The notes under the pieces: model-generated
The model's database searches: none
What the model saw: the letters and a program-made list of their open reading frames with translations, nothing else
What the model was told of the DNA's origin: nothing
In this document: positions 1 to 13,700 of the stretch, piece after piece
Position numbering within the stretch: position 1 is the first letter of the stretch
Layout of the letters: the number at the start of each line of letters is the position of its first letter
Source: Ischnura elegans
Taxonomy: Eukaryota; Arthropoda; Insecta; Odonata; Coenagrionidae
Direction of reading: 5' to 3'
Length of the DNA: 64,000 nt
Assembly: GCF_921293095.1 (NCBI RefSeq)
Contig: NC_060254.1
Location: 6,572,001-6,636,000, forward strand
Translations under genes and position numbers: made by a program

Positions 1-532
1 ACATTCATTTGCCTTGCAAAACTTCAAAGCACTCAATGACAAACTCAGGATTCAGATCTTCAGAGGGTCTTAACTTTAGGTCCATTAATTGGGAAAAAAT
101 CTTAAAAATGTACCCGATCTCTCACCTAAAATAATCTCTACATTGTTAAATGGGAAAATAAATGATTTTCTCTGGCAGGCAATATTCTTAAGTTTACTGA
201 AAAAAACCATCCACTATCTCTGGACTGGACTATAGAAGAATGAGTAAAGTGTCTTATTTTATCACTGCTTTATCTTTGCCTTCAGATATCCAAACTACAG
301 GTTTTGGCATTTTTTATGATACATTAGCATATTTTTAGGACCTAGCCAATTTTGTGGGTAATAATTTAATTATTTGGAAAATTAATTGATGAGAGCGTAA
401 TTCTTTTAAGCCATCTCATGAAATGTTAATAATGTTAATTGCAATCTTCCGGAACTGTCAAAAATCACGAAAACCTGTAGTGCTCTAACAACTTCAGTCA
501 CGAGTTCACCTTTCCAAAGCTTTGGTTTTTGG
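1..532. other. Sin3A intron, nothing recognised
   Basis: AT-rich sequence upstream of the first visible exon with no supported ORF, RNA gene or repeat. It is presumed intronic because the downstream exon opens mid-codon. Confidence 0.5.
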
Positions 533-1272
533 TAGGGATGGGACATTCAAATGGTGGAATCACTGTATACCTCGAATAATGGGATTTCCACTATTCGATG
601 TTCGATGACACAAAGTTATCAATTATTCAAATTACAAATACACAGCAGAGATCGTCTATAATTCTCTTTAAATCCTTAGAAAATGGTTGGGTCTTACATG
701 AAGGTTTGCAAATTTGTTTGGTTCAATTCTTTGATAATATTTTAACGAAAACTTATCATTGAAAGTAAGCACTAAAATATTTTAAATACTGATGCCTCCA
801 CGAGAACAACACTGAGAAGTTTTTTTATTTATATACATTCAAATGGACGCATGATTGGCTGTTCCTTTTCTGACTCCCTGTTGCACGAAGAAATTCATGT
901 TTTACATATTCCAATTATAAAGTAATTGTCGATTTTAATTTAGTTTTAAGTTTTTCCATAAATGCTGTGAAGCATTACTAATGATATAACCTTCAATATT
1001 CATATTATAAAAAAAAAAAGAATTGCAGTGCTCCATGCACGCAAGTTTGATGTAATCATGGGTAATATTTGTGTCAGGATTTAGGAGCCGTATTGTAGTA
1101 GAATAACTAGCAAAGTGTTCTGCATTTCTTTTATTTTAACTGTTATTTATATTTAAAATTGGTGGAAAAATGCATATTCCGTAATGCAGTATCCGATATT
1201 AGAGTGAGGAAAAAATGAAATATTTGTATTCAATATTTGAATTTGAGAAAAATGCTATTCGACCCATCTCTA
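533..1272. mobile_element. hAT-like non-autonomous element (tentative)
   Basis: The left end TAGGGATGGGAC and the right end, read in reverse as TAGAGATGGGTC, form short terminal inverted repeats like the 4973-6035 hAT element. Internal ATTCGA/TCGAAT motifs recur near both ends. Flanks gtttttgg (525-532) and tttttttg are only an imperfect 8-bp duplication in a T-rich site. Confidence 0.5.
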
Positions 1273-1388
1273 TTTTTTTGGCTTTTTCTAGTTCTAGCCG
1301 TTGTCTTACACTGGGTTTGAATTTGTGGTTTAACTTGTGATAAATCTCTCATTGCCCAACTATGACTCTTGTTAATACTCAATTGCAG

Positions 1389-1752
1389 CACTTCAGGAAA
1401 CTCCTCTTCATCGGCGGCCGCTCATCACAGTTACAGCTCAGGGCCCTCTCCTGGTGTGACGGCCGCCACAGCTGCTGTTTCTCCAGCACAGCAGTCTCAA
1501 GCAGCAACGTCATCATCTGGCCCATCGTCCACCTCCACGCCCAACCTCTCCCCTGGCTTGCAAAGTTCATCGTTGCCGAACGCTGCCACGGCTGCAGCTT
1601 CTCTGGTGCAGGGGTCAGTGGCGCAGAGTGGTGGGGGGGCGCTGGGTGGGGGGCTGGCCGGTGGAGCCCACCCCTCGGAGGCACTGCACCCCACGCCTCA
1701 GAGCCAGCCTGTGGAATTCAATCACGCCATCAACTATGTGAACAAAATCAAG
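1389..1752 (+). CDS. Sin3A: Sin3A exon: Ser/Ala/Gly-rich linker into PAH2
   Basis: The acceptor is ttgcag ending at 1388, and the exon opens on the third base of a codon. The donor is gtaatt at 1753. The exon encodes a low-complexity Ser/Ala/Thr/Gly/Pro linker of about 107 residues, then [14 protein letters not shown], the first helix of PAH2. A second AG at 1395-1396 could serve as an alternative acceptor. Overlapping open frames on both strands here are shadows of the GC-rich coding sequence. Confidence 0.88.
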
Positions 1753-4700
1753 GTAATTGAACATGCAGGTCTACTTTGTGCATTCCTAGTTTATCACATT
1801 TGCTGATCTGCATCTCCCTCTCTGGGTTCAGATTGTGTTGGGATCCGCCAGTGGGTCGTGGTTGTTCTTCATTTTGCATGGCAACGATTGAGTCTGTCTC
1901 TCCTAGGTTCATTTTGTAACCACTACCTAAATGTGGTTGTGGACTATTAAAATGCCAACATGAATGACTTAGATGCTTTTCCTGAAAGGGACACAATTCT
2001 CTTGTCAAGTTTTACTTCTGAAATCAGCAAAATATGCTCTGTTCTTTAACATGAGCATTTCAAGTTAGCTGAGGGTGTAAGGGTCATGGGTGTTTGTCTC
2101 GTAACCATGTAACTAGTGCTGGCCAATGCGATAGCTGTCTCACACAAGCACACTCAAACTTCAACTCCATCAAGTGGTAAGGGGATGAGGGGGTAAAAGG
2201 AGGTGAAGGAAGGGGAGGCTTGAGGGGTAGTTGGGGTTATTGAGGGGTGGAGGTGATGGGTGAATTGATGGAGGAGATGGGGGAGGGGAAATAAGCGAGA
2301 GAGAAGAACTCTGAGCCAACTATTTACATGGAATTATTTTCTAGTTTTTTAGTTTAAATAAGATTAATTGGTCTTTCTGACAAACTAGTTCTAAAGAACT
2401 AAGTTTGAGCTCCCTTTTGTATTTATATTTTAATTTAGATTGATAGTTTATTTTGCCTCTTGGTGATTATGTGGCTGGGTTTGGAAAAACCGTTTCCTAC
2501 GAACTGAACTCCCTGCAACACAATGTAGTAAAGGTACACACATAATAGCTGCATGGAGGCATATTGCACGATAAGTGAGTTGCTGTATGAAGGGGAATTG
2601 CAGCTTCTTAAATGTGACTTGCTTGCAGCTCTGCTCTTTTTGCTTAGTTGCTTATTTATGCTCACTCACTCATATAGTGCCCGTCACTGCATGTAACAAC
2701 TCGAATCATGTGAAAATCATCGTAGTTTTAATTCATTTCTCACCATGCTAAAGATTTAGACCATTTACAAAGTGGGAATGAAATTGGAATTTTGCAGAGT
2801 CGTTTCCAAGGCCAACCTGACAAATACAAGAGGTTTCTCGAGATTCTGCACACGTACCAGAAGGAGCAGCGCAACCTCAAGGAGGGCCACTCCTCTCCGG
2901 GCAAGCACTTGACGGAAGCGGAAGTGTACTCTCAGGTGGCCAAGTTGTTTGAAAACCAGGAGGATCTTCTGCAGGAGTTCGGACAGTTTTTACCTGATGC
3001 AACTAGTCATCAGGCAGCTTTGGTATGCTTTACAATGATTTGCTTAAATTTGGGGGAAGTGATTATGCAGCAATGCTATTTGTTTATTTTTTAATTAGCA
3101 TTTGAGGCATTTCTTTGAATGTCAAAAATATCAAATCTGCAATTTGCTAGTGTGGAACATCTATTCGATGGAAACAGTTGTGAAATGGTATGGAATACAA
3201 TACCAGTTTGGTCATGCACCCACTTCAAAGTTCAAGATCAGAAACTATAGATTCATGTACAGCAGACTTCCGATTATCCGGCTGCGGTATATCAATGCAT
3301 GATTTTCACTCTCGCTCAATATTTTCCGCGATCTTTACAAAAAAATAAAATCGAACACAAAATTACCGGCATCACTGCACCAATGCTAGGATATAACAGG
3401 CTTATTGTTTCCGTTAAAATCCCCTTTGTAAAACGGAAGGGATCATGCGCTTGCTGCATTCATGGGAGCATCATGTTCCTGTTTTCCAAGCCTCGCTGCA
3501 TGCGACCAGGCTCCGTGATCATGGATATACGTCCTGCTGCAGTTGCCACTCGGGCAACTTGTGCGAGATGCAACTACGTGGCGTGGTGCCTGACAGTGTA
3601 GTTTCCGACTTCGAGCAGTGGTTTTGAAGTATTTGTGCAAACCACTTTTCTGTATCCGTGATCACACAGCCACGGATGTGTGGTTTTCGAAACCAGGCCT
3701 TACTGTATGGAGCATTAATAATATGAGTACAACCATGTTATCACCGCTAAAAAGATTGTGTACTGGTGAAGAAAGCTCTCAATGAGTCCGGGAAGCACTC
3801 TAAAATAACAGAATAATGGCATGAATAGTAATATATTGTTTGTTTTACGTAAATTATGAACATTGCAAGGCATTTAAGTGAAAGTTTGGGCTATCCGTGT
3901 TTTCCGATTATTCGTGCCGTCTCACCCCATCACATCATTAGCCCATTACGATAATCAGGAGTGTGCTGTATGTCTGAAGTGTGCCCGGACCAATTTCATG
4001 TTTGGTTTTGAATGGGAACCGGTGTGAATTTTTTGATTGGGGTGCAAGGCTGTATTAACCTTTTTTGGTACACCAAGGAGGACTCAGCGCTCTACTTATT
4101 TATGTCTGTTTAATCAGCCAATCACATCACATGTTGCTGACTTACAAAAGTGTATGACTAAGTGTTCTAAAAATAATGAGTAAGTGTTATCCTAAAGAGT
4201 ATACTCCTCCTCAATACCAACTCTTGATTTTACACACTTTGATTTTACACAGTTCCCATATTTCGGTCCCTCCAACTGCGTAAAATCTAAGTTTTACAGT
4301 ATATCGTAAGATACGAAAGGTAGCAGGCAATTGATTTTTACCCTGCAAAATTCCAGATTTTTCGTCCTAAAGATATATAAACACACATAACAACGTTGAA
4401 ACTGAGTTATGAACAAATTTAAGTTAACCAGTTTGGAAAAAAAATGTGCAATAAACGTTTCCTGCAAGTTTCAATTTTATACTAAGAACAGTCTACCGGT
4501 AAATGGATTAGGGATATGAACTCGGAAAAGTCAAATTACTAGCCGAAATTCGAGAAAATATTTTTTATAACAATTGTTATAAACAAAATCAAATAATTAT
4601 CACCACTAAATGTAGCAACCCTTTCTTCTTCAGAATATATTTTTAGACTTGTGGAACAAGCAAATTCAAAAACTCGCAAAAAATTGTTCCTAGCCATCTG

Positions 4701-7700
4701 GTTAATTGTTCCAGAACTACACCAAAAATTTTTACTATTTTTGTACGTATGGTGAGCCCTCTATATATACTTACTCTATGATAGCTTTCAGCAATTGTAT
4801 GATTGTATGACATGCACGAGGTTTAAAAAGAATGAGACCTAACGCGACGCATATCTGACAGCATTTAAGTTTTTTAAGCTCAAATTTATTGACACAAAGA
4901 TTTATAGTTACAACAAGGCTACTAATATTCAAAATAGTCCAAACAGCACAATTTTGGAAGAAACAAGCGTAGTAGAGATGGGTCAAAAAGAACCGAACTG
5001 CCAAAACGAACTGTTCACTGAAATGAACCGGTTCGAAAATGAACCGTTCTCTAAAACACCCTGTTCACTGTTCATGTCGGCACTGCACAATTGCGGCATA
5101 CTCGGTACAGTAGGTATGATCATCAAGAGGCATTTTGAACTGCAGCTTACTCGAGCAAGTGCGTTGTGGGTACAACAGATGGCGGTTACGACGGAGGCCA
5201 TCCAAGGCCGCCGAAGTGCGTCGTAGACGACCGAGCCCCTCCCCTTCTTTCTCTACTATTCCCCTCCGTCGACGAAAACGAACAGTTCGCCACTGAACAG
5301 TTCGTTCTAACTAATATTTGAACTGATATTTAAAATATCAGTTCATTCGAACCGTTCGACATAACTAATATTTGAACTGATATTTAAAATATCAGTTCTT
5401 TCAAACCGTTCGAAATATTAGATTAAATATTAGTTTCCTCGGGGCGTTCAGTTGGGATATCGCGTTCATTTTGATTTCGTTTTTTGAACATTTGTGGATT
5501 TGTGGATGCATCTCCAAAAATATTGTTTAAAACGTGATTCATGAACTTAGAAAACGATTGAACTCATGATTGTGGAACATTTTTTTCGGCCCCTTTACCA
5601 GATGATCTTTGGACTTAGTTTTTGGCGCCTACGATGAAATTTTTTAATGTGGATGCATCTCCAAAAATATTGTTTAAAACGCGATTCATGAACTTAGAAA
5701 ACGATTGAACTCATGATTGTGGAACATTTTTTTCGGCCCCTTTACCAAGATGATCTTTGGACTTAGTTTTTGGCGCCTACGATGAAATTTTTTAATGTGG
5801 ATGCATCTCCAAAAATATTGTTTAAAACGCGATTCTTGCTCGAAATTACCATAACACTCTCCACAAACCTTACGATACCACACTAAGCTTTCATGTATTC
5901 TAAACGCATGAAAAACAATATTTTCTACCGAATGACCCTACCTGTTCACTATGAACCGATATTTTGAACTGTTCTTTTTACTGAACAGGATCAAAGTGAA
6001 CGGTTCATAAAAATGAACAGTTTAACCCACCTCTAAAGCGTAGCATAAGGGCATTCAAACAAGACAAGATGGACTGGAAACTTCAGGCAACTCAAACTGC
6101 GTATATCACATTCCTCATATCCTGCCCCTTCGCTTTGAAGGCAACGATGTCACATGCAAGATCAGACATGTTCTTCCCTTTCTCCTTCGCCCGTAGTCTC
6201 GTTGCGTGAAAGGCGGAGGGAGTGCGCTCCTTCCTCTCCTTCAGCGCTCTTCACTTAAAGCATTTCCGATTTCTTCTATCCGCCTTTTAGTCAAACAATG
6301 TACACACTCGTTTGAATTTTTTAAGCAGCAGTTTTGACCGCAATATAATTTTCAATTGCTATAACCCTTATAATAGCACCTGAAGATAATTTTTGAAAAA
6401 TCAGGCCCTTAGCGTAATTGACATTATGGGGCAAGACAGTTGTGGACTATTGACCAGGAATTGTCCTTCAAAACTGTGCGTTTCTCTACGTTTGATAAAC
6501 CATTACTATATGCATTATAAATGCCGTGGTATGCCCACTCATAGCACGTAGCAGTAAATTTAGCACCCCCTCCGGAGCGAAATACCCCGCGCGATCTTTT
6601 CTATGTTCACATCTGACGTACCGACGTGACGGAGCGATGCTTACGAGCAAGAAACGCAAACAGAGGAGCATTGTAAAAATACGTCATTAAGGGAGAAATT
6701 CCCCTGCCTCCTGCTTGTTTTTGACCTTGGTTTTCAGATGACTGAATCACGCTGAAAACCAAGGCCACTCAGTTCCTCTTAGACTTGCGACCAGGGAAAG
6801 GGAGGAGGTGAAGATAAGAATTTTGTGTAAGAGGCACACCCCCATTTTCTGGGAAAAAAGGTGTGCCTCTTACATGCGCTTATACGGTATTGAGGTTAAA
6901 CTGCTTAATATTGACAAAATATATTTATGTTTACGAAAATAAAATATGTCAGTGTAATAAGCTGTAGCAAATTAAATAATTTGCTACAACTTATTTGCCG
7001 GCCTCGTTGGCAGCGGGGTATCGTTCTCGCCTACCAAACAAGAGGTTGCGGATTAGAGTCCCGCCTGGGTTGGTTTCCCCGGTCTAGGGCATGGTTGTTT
7101 GTGTACGTTAACTTGTTACATTTGTTGAACACCCTGGTGTAAAATGGCCAATAAGAGCTGTATCCGGTGGTTTGAGGATAAAATAAAAATAAAATAATGC
7201 ACCACGTAAAAGCCAATATATCGGCCTGCTGCACTAAGAGGGTTAAAGACAGAATTTGCACGCTCATGTATCATTGCGCGTGTGTTGATTTTATTTGGTG
7301 GTGCATGGTGTGTTACAGGGTAAATTTAATGGCCATTTTCAGAGCAACAAGGGGATGAGCAATGACCACGCTCCCATCACCAAGAAGCCCCCGAGCATCA
7401 AGCCCAGCTTCAACTCATCGGTGGCGGGCAGTGGGCTGGGTGTGGGTGGTGGGGGTGTTGGTTCTGGCACTGGTAGTGTCCTGGGAGGCACTGCCAACAT
7501 GTCGGCAGGGGGAGTGGGTGGAGGTGGGGGAGCCCTTGGTGTTGGCAGTGGAAACCACCACCACCATCACCACCACCACCACGGCAAGTTCGGTGGCCAG
7601 GTGAAGAGGTCACCATCTTCGGCGTTCACGGGCACGTCGCTGGAAAGGGGGGGTGGTGGGGGGAGCAGTGGTTCAATGCTTGGCCAGCCCCCAGCCAAGC

Positions 7701-10700
7701 GGCAGAAGATGACGTCAGTGCGGGACGTGACATTGGCTGAAGCTGGCAGATATGGCACCCTCAGCGACTACGCCTTCTTTGACAAGGTAAAGGTTAAAAT
7801 ATGGTGCTCGAATTGCAGGGTGTCCACTCCTATAGAAAATTATGGCATTTTATTGCATGAAATGTCATGGGTTATCATGCAAGATAACTGGTTGTATAAT
7901 AACTGGGAAAACCTGGAATTTTGGCGCGTGAAGCATCCTTAGAAAATTACCTCAATTCCATGAACTCTTGCGACTCACTGAAAGTTAAAGGTAAAATAAT
8001 TTTTACTAGGGTTTTGCTTATATTTTCCCCAAAAATATAAGCACAACCCCTCTAAATCCCTCTCATGGAAGTTCCTTTTGCAATGGCTTTGCATTTCAAG
8101 AGTTTTCGTTAGAGTGGTCTCTTCCTTGATACTCTTACTTATTCTAATATTGTAGCTCATATTTGGAAAATTGAGCTCTAGTTCACCACAGTTTCTCTCT
8201 GGGTATTTCATGCTGTTTAATGTACTGTCTACATGTTGAGAAGATGGATCAAAGAAGGTGGACTGCGGGGAGCTGTAATTGAGTATCCACCATGGTATAA
8301 TGGATAAAGAACAGGATAGTGCGATAATGGCTGTTGTGTGTTTCTCTCCTGCGTTAATAATTGAGCATTTGTACGTAGGTTTCCGCGGTGATTACTTGAG
8401 TTCAGCATTCTTTCGGGCTGCATCCGCGTCCGTTGTCGAAGAACCACAACAGTTTCGCCAGCTCTCCTGCCAGCGTCCTCAGGTGAAGGATGAGGACGCT
8501 GAGCTCCTGAGGACGCTGGCAGGAGAGCTGGTGAAACTGTTGTGGTTCTTCGACAACGGATGCGGATGCAGCCCGAAAGAATGCTGAACTCAATTGAGCA
8601 TTTGTTTGAAATAATACGTTGAATGCATCATCTAATTTGGGAACTTGCATGCGTAGATAGGTCTCTATCATCTCAAGGTGCACAACATTTAAATTACTTG
8701 ACAACTATTCCTATGGTCAGTAATTTCTATCCCATGAGCAATATTTACCCCAAAAATGCGTATTTATAGGAGTGGACATAGCCCCCCGTTGGTAAACAAA
8801 GCAATTCCCCTGGGAAGCCTGAAAATCTCAGTGAATCTTTTAATTGCTATGCAGTGGATGCCCTCTCATTGTATAAAAGGAAATGGAATGTCAGGCTAAA
8901 TGACAAATATATCCGAAAAATTGATTTATCTGTGAATCTTATGTGGTGATTTTACTGTATCCTTCCAATCCATGGATACACCCTCCATGTTTGAAGTTTA
9001 ATTCTCTAGGTGACATTTGAGTTGTTCTCATTAACTGCTGAATATCATTGTTATATAATATAGTTGATAAATGGCTTGTAAATTACTATTTTACTGCTCT
9101 TTATCTCTCATTTATCCTGTGTGATATGAATATTCCGTGAAATACTTAAAGAAACAATCAGGGGAATTCAGGTTGGAATTTCAGCTTAAAGTTTAGTGGT
9201 TGCCTGAGTGTCTTATTCTAAATGTATATACTGTGTTTGTATTTATATTCATCAAAGTATAATCTAATTATTTTATTTTGATCATTCAACAGGTGCGGAA
9301 AGCTTTGAAAAGTCAGGATATCTATGATAATTTTCTAAGATGCTTAGTACTCTACAACTCAGAAGTTGTGTCACGCTCGGAGCTGGTGCAGCTTGTGACC
9401 CCATTCTTGGGGAAATTTCCAGAACTGTTTCGCTGGTTCAAGGAGTTTGTGGGACACATTGATGGGGGTAGCTCATTACTTGGTGGAGGAGGCGTTGTCG
9501 AACCAGTTTCCAATAATGTTGCAAGGCAGGATAGGCCAACAGGGGATCTGGCAATGGAAATTGGTTAGTTTCTTATTCGCCTTTTATAAATCCGGATTAT
9601 AATTTAAATCTAATGCTGAATTGCATCATTTTTTGGGATTATTACTGTGGTCTCTAGTACTAATAACATTTGCTTAACATTTGTCTCTTCAGATTACAGC
9701 ACTTGCAAGCGCTTGGGAGCCAGTTATTGTGCATTGCCAAAAAGCTACGTACAACCCAAATGCTCTGGCCGCACAACTCTGTGTAGAGAAGTCCTGAATG
9801 ATACATGGGTGTCTTTTCCAACGTGGTCGGAAGATTCCACTTTTGTTACATCACGAAAAACCCAGTATGAAGAGTACATATATCGTTGTGAAGACGAACG
9901 ATTTGAGGTGAGAGTAATAAAAAATTTTTCAGTTCAGTTTTAAACATATTTCTTAAATTTTTTTTAATTATATCGGTTTTTTTATATTTTAGCTGGATGT
10001 TGTCATAGAGACCAATGCAAACACCATCCGTGTGTTAGAAGGTGTTCAGAAGAAGATATCCCGAATGTCCCCTGAAGAAGTGCTGAAATTTAGACTGGAT
10101 GACACACTGGGTGGATGCTCTCCGACGATTCAGCAGAGAGCCCTGCGCAGGTATGTGAGGCTAAAATCCCTAATCCAGGGCTGTTGCAAGTCAGGGTAAT
10201 CATGGGAAAATAAGGGAAAATTGTCCATTGCGCTCAGGATATTATATCTTTTGTCACGCGAATCATAAGTACTGTCTTGGTGTCAGCTGTTTAAGGGCTT
10301 ACATTCTTGGCAATGACATGAAAAAGAGTTACTATTTTATGGATTCACTTTAAAGATTCACATATTTGGACTCATATTTGACTGACGTTGAGTTGTTTTT
10401 CTGTGTATTCATTGTAAAGAAATCTATTGTAAAACTATGTATTTGTATTTTTATGACCTGAACTCTTTGAAAATGTTATTCAATAATCATAAGGAGAGAG
10501 CAAAGTGGGGAAAATGAATCAGGGGAAATGAATATTCTAGCCAGGGTAAAGTGAGGGAATTTGAGATGAGGACTCTTGCAGCAACCCCCTGCTATTTATT
10601 CCTCTGACAATTTTTAGTGTGTTGGAGTAAACGCATAATCTGAATCTCTTATTTCAGAATCTATGGCGATAAAGCTCAGGATATAATTGATGGGCTGAAA

Positions 10701-13700
10701 CGTAATCCTGCTGTTGCTGTTCCAGTGGTGTTGCGCAGGTTGAAAGCAAAGGAGGAGGAGTGGAGAGAAGCACAGAAGGGCTTCAACAAAGTTTGGAGGG
10801 AGCAAAATGAAAAGTATTACTTGAAATCCCTCGACCACCAAGGGATAAACTTTAAGCAGAATGATGTGAAAGCCCTTCGCTCCAAATCATTATTTAATGA
10901 AATCGAAACCATGTATGATGAGGTGAGTTCCAGTGAATCTACCCATTCAAGTGTTTCTCTTACTTCTTGTTATCCTTTTTGAATGTCAGTGAGGGTGTCC
11001 AATTACCTGGAGTACTCTATGAAATTTGATTTTCTAGCAAGACTGTTTGACTGCAGTTCTAGGTCACCTCAGTTTCTATCCAGGGTGTTTCATTGTGTTG
11101 AATTGGTTGTCATGATAAGAAATTTTAATCAGGAGGTAGTCCTTCGTGATACAGTAGAACCTCGGATAATCGACCCCGCAGTTATATGATGGCCTCACTT
11201 ACAGTACACTCATTTTTTTTGGTCCCGTGAATATCCCCAAATGAACCCATGTATTTCCAACCTCGTCTATGAAACCTTTCATTTGCACGACGATCTCAGT
11301 TACGAAACTTATTTTTCCAGTCCCATGACGTGAAATACCTCGCTTATCCGACTTTTCAGAGAACTGTTCTACAGGAAGATTGCGGCACTCGTGTCAATTT
11401 TAGTCGCACAAGCGGATGCACTGTGTACCCATTACGCGGGGATGCTAATAAAGAATAATAATTTTTCCATAATTTGCAGTGTGTAGTAAATGATCATTAA
11501 TCCAGAATTATGAAATTCTGGAGTATTTATCTCTAACAGAAAATTTTCTAGAATGTGATGGCACTGTTTTCCATCGCTGTAGCGAAATAACGCCCAAATG
11601 GGTCGTTAAAAATTTTCCTGTACTTAAACTTCTGCTTCCAAGGTCATCAAATAAAGATAATCGTATTTATAGTACGCATGTATGTCGACGGTGATGCAAC
11701 ATGATGGTAAAAGCAGCATGTGTTGTCTCATTCCGCTAGCTAACCACACATCTGCGGGACGAATGGAGCCAGGGGGAAGTTGCTTAAAAACTGACTCAAC
11801 TTGTATCTTGGTAGGTTTGAGTGGAACATGGTTGGACCTTGAATAGCTATCAGCTTAACTTTTAACAGAACAGGGGTTAGTATGAATGCCCTCAGAGAAT
11901 AACTCACGTCATTAGTCGTCACTTAATCATTGAAGTCAAATTCAAAACGTGATAGATAAGGCAGTCCCTTTTGACTCAGGCATGGCTTAGCACCATTAGA
12001 TCAAATTTTATACAAAAAGTTTCTGGTGGTGTTATCAGAAATGAGAAAGCAAAACATTACAAGAAGAAAAATCACGAGGCTTGCAAGTCGAAGGTTTTGG
12101 CGCTGCATTCGCAGGATGATGACAAAAGAGAAGTATCACCTGGTAGATTCAATCTACTCTTGATAAAATTTCACGTGAATATTAGTTTTTAATGAGCAGA
12201 CATTCAAAAAGGGGAGATTTTTCTTGGCTCCTAAGCTAATTTCGTTCATTCATCACTCGCGGTTGTAACGGCAGTTGAGCAGTTAGTTAAATTGCTCACT
12301 TCAAAGAAGTGATATAAATACTGGAAAAATCTTAATTTTGTGATATCCCAGATCCCGTGTGTTCTGGATTATCTATATTATGGTACTTGGAGGAGTTAAC
12401 TGACTAATGAGGTCAATTGCGCCATGAGATTAGGGTGGGGAGGGATTGTTTGATAGAAACCCTGTGTCGGCGTTAGCCAACTCGTAATGAAAGGTGCCAA
12501 GGAGACTGTGGTGTGTAAACAGCTTGTGTCCTAACTTACCATGCCACATGCTTTTCAGGCAGCTTGCGGGGTAGTATGTAGATGTAGTCACTGTCATCTT
12601 AGCATTTAACTTTCTAAAATCATTCGTTGCATGTTGTAGTTAATGAGGCATCAGGAAAAAACTTAGGGAAAACAGGGAAGAATGCTTGTGTCTGCATAGC
12701 AGCAGCATGTGTGAAATTGTTGTTATTGTTTGGTGCAGAGGCATGAGCAGGCGGAAGAGGGCTGCGCGGAGGTGGCGAATGGTCCCCATCTAGTGTTGCC
12801 TTACAAGGACAAGTCTGTGTTGGACGATGCTGCTAATCTGTTGATTCACCACGTGAAAAGGCAGACGGGGATCCAAAAGCCAGATAAGCAGAGGATTAAG
12901 CAGCTACTCAGACAATTCATTCCAGATTTATTTTTCCATCCAAGGCAAGAATTGAGTGAGGATGAAAGAGAAGACGATGGTGAGTAAATAATGAAATGTG
13001 CCTTTTGTTTTCCACTATACGTTACCTATCCCTTCTAGCAATATATAGCTGGAAGGGCTACCTTATTCAGACAGCTCTTGAAAATAATGTGTAGTTGTTG
13101 AGTTTATTTGAGTTAATAAGTAAGTATGGAAAATTACTATCACTTTCTTTTTCATTACAATGAATTTCCATATAGTAAACTTGTCCGCAGTAAACCCAAT
13201 ACAATTGCTGATAGTAAGAAAACCTCTAAGGCATTTGTGACACACAGATCAAATCTATTGACCAGATAATTACCAAAGGATCCCCTTAGTGACCAAATTG
13301 ATGATAGAGTTGACCATTAAAAAATGATTGTTAAAAATATAACACCAAATTGTATTTTTCTGGTTGTGGGTTGCAGATGAGAAGGATGATGAGGATGGCA
13401 GTGGTAATCTGACGGGTGGTTCTGGCGCCTCGGGCACAAAGGGGAATGGTGGAAACAGGGCCAGCAGCCGAGGAGGCGAGGGCAAGAAGCAGTCGGAAAT
13501 GCAGTCTGGGAGCAAGGCCAACAACAGTGCCTTTGGCAACCCGTCTTTGGGATGCGCAAATGGAAATAAATCAGAGGATAATATCTCTAGTGCAAATCCT
13601 CATCATACTGCAGCTACTCACCCGGTGAGTATCTAATGATCTGTTTTTACTATTTCCCCATTCTCCACCACATTTTCCACATCTCAGTACAGTAAACTCT

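Noticed and set aside
1362..1760. Long open frames on both strands overlapping the first Sin3A exon
   Set aside because: GC-rich low-complexity coding sequence opens alternative frames. Only the frame ending in [14 protein letters not shown] continues PAH2 after splicing.
7787..7942. Open frame continuing past the Sin3A exon into the intron
   Set aside because: PAH3 requires splicing from FFDK at 7786 to VRKAL at 9293. The read-through extension has no homology and follows a good donor.
8279..8704. Two similar approximately 100-codon frames on opposite strands
   Set aside because: They are mirror translations of the same palindrome (8396-8593), not independent genes.
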